Both the position numbers and the translations under genes were made by a program. From assembly GCA_023634235.1 (NCBI GenBank), contig JAMKCF010000008.1:1059001-1123000 (forward strand): a stretch of 64,000 bases of DNA, written 5' to 3'. Each line of letters begins with the position of its first letter. Positions within the stretch are counted from its first letter, which is position 1. The DNA is from Pisaster brevispinus. Taxonomy: Eukaryota > Echinodermata > Asteroidea > Forcipulatida > Asteriidae. Shown here one piece after another: positions 62,664 to 64,000 of the stretch. The notes under the pieces were generated by a model. That model was not told the DNA's origin and made no database searches. It saw only the letters and a list, made by a program, of their open reading frames with translations.

Positions 62664-63010
62664 GATGGTGACAGCTTGATGTCATAGTTGGGCAGTCTAG
62701 AGCACCAGACTCAAGTTCTGCTGGCAAAATTGTCAGTGTGTAAATCCTGGTCATGACACTTGTGTCCTTGAGCAAGACATTGAACTCATAATTGATTCTC
62801 TTCATCCAGGAGTGAATGTATTGTAAGCGAGGGCAGACATGGTTCTTGTGACTGATTTAGTTTGAAGAACTACGTACTTGGCAACACAGCCTGCAACCTT
62901 CCTTGGGAGCTTATATAGTTTAAGGAATTAAGTAAGTGGCCCATTGATCAACTTTTATGTGCATTGAGCGTCGAAACTGGTGCATGCTGGTGCCATATAA
63001 ATGTTCATTA
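62664..63010 (+). mobile_element. tRNA(Leu)-derived SINE
   Basis: The head includes GCACCAGACTCAAGTTCTGC, characteristic of a Leu tRNA anticodon arm, and GTGTAAATCCTGGTC as a decayed B box. The tail has GTGTCCTTGAGCAAGACATT, shared with the copies at 19.5 and 22.5 kb, and ends near GTGCCATATAAATGTTCATT. Confidence 0.75.
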
Positions 63011-63223
63011 TTAATACTTGCTATGGTCAGCTTTCCCAATTAACTTGTTGGTAAAGAGATCCAGAGGTCAAACAGTGGTCTAAGGCTCAACACCTACCAA
63101 AGATGACTTTTTATTCAATTGGTGTTCATATCAAAGAGGCTTAAAGGAATCTGGTAAAATGAGAAATTAACGCAAACAAAAGAATGTTCAAGACAACTCT
63201 TTAAAAACACATGAAGGAACTCT

Positions 63224-63583
63224 TCATTTCCTTCTCTTGTTGAACTTATTCTTAGGCTTATTTTGTTGTCCATTTTTAGATGACATCTTCTGGGCCTGTT
63301 TCTGCTCTTTCCTTGCTTCATGAGTTCTAAAAACAATGAAGAAACATAAATTTAAAAAAGTGAAAATCTCACAAAAGAACATGGATAAACAGGTGTTCAA
63401 ACCTACAGTCTAGTCGATAAACAGGTGTTAAAACCTACAGTCTAGTCAGGTTCGTTTTGACTACTCACTTGCTGCGGAACTGTTTGACTGATCTTTTATT
63501 TGTGCTTGTCAACTCTCTCTCAAATGATGACTTCTGATGTCCACTCTGCTTCTTCCCTTTTTTACTGAAAGCTTTTGTGTCTC
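63224..63583 (-). CDS. 3' end of an unidentified gene with lysine-rich tail (partial)
   Basis: Two phase-consistent minus-strand exons: 63583-63469 and 63326-63224, ending in TGA. The joined C-terminal 71-72 residues begin DTKAFSKKGKKQSGHQ, continue through SSFERELTSTNKRSVKQFRS and end KPKNKFNKRRK. The peptide is highly basic, as in nucleolar and RNA-binding proteins, with SFERELTSTNKRSVKQFR the most family-like piece. I cannot name the family confidently. Upstream exons lie beyond the window or in the last 400 bp, where none was found. Confidence 0.7.
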
Positions 63584-64000
63584 CTGAAAAATGACCAAGT
63601 TCACAAAACATTCAAGTGTACAACATATTTTAGATCCGAAATTACTACATTCAAATGTGGACAACTACAACATGCAGACTGATCATTATCACTGCGCTTC
63701 CCAACAGGAACTACTTTTTTTCAAATATAGATCCAACAAATAATGATGGACATCAGAAAGAAAGAAAGCAACAGCATAAGGAATACAAAATGTACACTTG
63801 GCATATCAGATCATGCGACCAAAATATGCGACCAAACCTATTTTCTATAATCATTTTCAATATAAAAAAGAAAATGAAAATTCCACAAAAATACACTTTT
63901 AATTAAAAAGGTTCAAAGTATATAATCTGGACCACCTGCCCTAATTTGTTCTTGACCTGTTACACAAAATGTACCGTTCTAAACAAATGAATATTTTAAT
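63584..64000. other. AT-rich intron/edge sequence
   Basis: Probably intron of the partial minus-strand gene. I see no further exon with acceptable sites before the window ends. The plus-strand 83-codon frame here is likely chance. Confidence 0.4.

Overview
The window is eukaryotic, AT-rich animal DNA. Genes have many short exons with GT-AG introns, long introns, abundant tRNA-derived SINEs and palindromic MITEs, and no bacterial-style gene packing. The three recognisable proteins are closest in layout to deuterostome orthologues. The repeat landscape and protein divergence suggest an echinoderm, plausibly a sea star; this is an inference, not a diagnosis.

Layout. (1) 1-13.7 kb: no recognised gene. 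It holds a GC-rich island with a 21-bp repeat, a locally duplicated block carrying four copies of an 87-90 bp exon-like unit (3.4-5.3 kb, minus strand), a frame-broken coding relic (6.2-6.8 kb, minus), a 1.3-kb array of 51/55-bp hairpin-forming repeats grown out of the start of that relic (6.8-8.1 kb), a diverged duplicated block (8.1-10.9 kb), one isolated exon-like segment (11.2 kb), two purine-rich satellites and a possible first exon (13.46 kb, minus). These pieces may belong to one decaying or fast-evolving minus-strand gene. (2) 16.96-29.50 kb, minus: complete SACM1L (Sac1 phosphoinositide phosphatase), 19 coding exons, 590 aa, with introns holding SINEs and a perfect palindrome. (3) 32.67-49.91 kb, plus: RREB1-type zinc-finger transcription factor, three coding exons, 1939 aa. 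A tiny first exon encodes a FOG/SALL-like NuRD-recruitment peptide. (4) 55.41-61.32 kb, minus: ZNF341 orthologue, 8 coding exons, 785 aa, with a glutamine tract. (5) 63.22-63.58 kb, minus: the last two coding exons of an unidentified gene with a lysine-rich tail.

SACM1L and RREB1 are divergent, with 3.2 kb between start codons. RREB1 and ZNF341 are convergent. Nothing suggests that the genes act in one pathway: SACM1L is an ER/Golgi lipid phosphatase and the other two are nuclear C2H2 regulators. All exon boundaries were set by hand from splice consensus, reading-phase continuity and remembered human protein sequences; every junction reported for the three named genes is phase-consistent. No database search or computation was possible.
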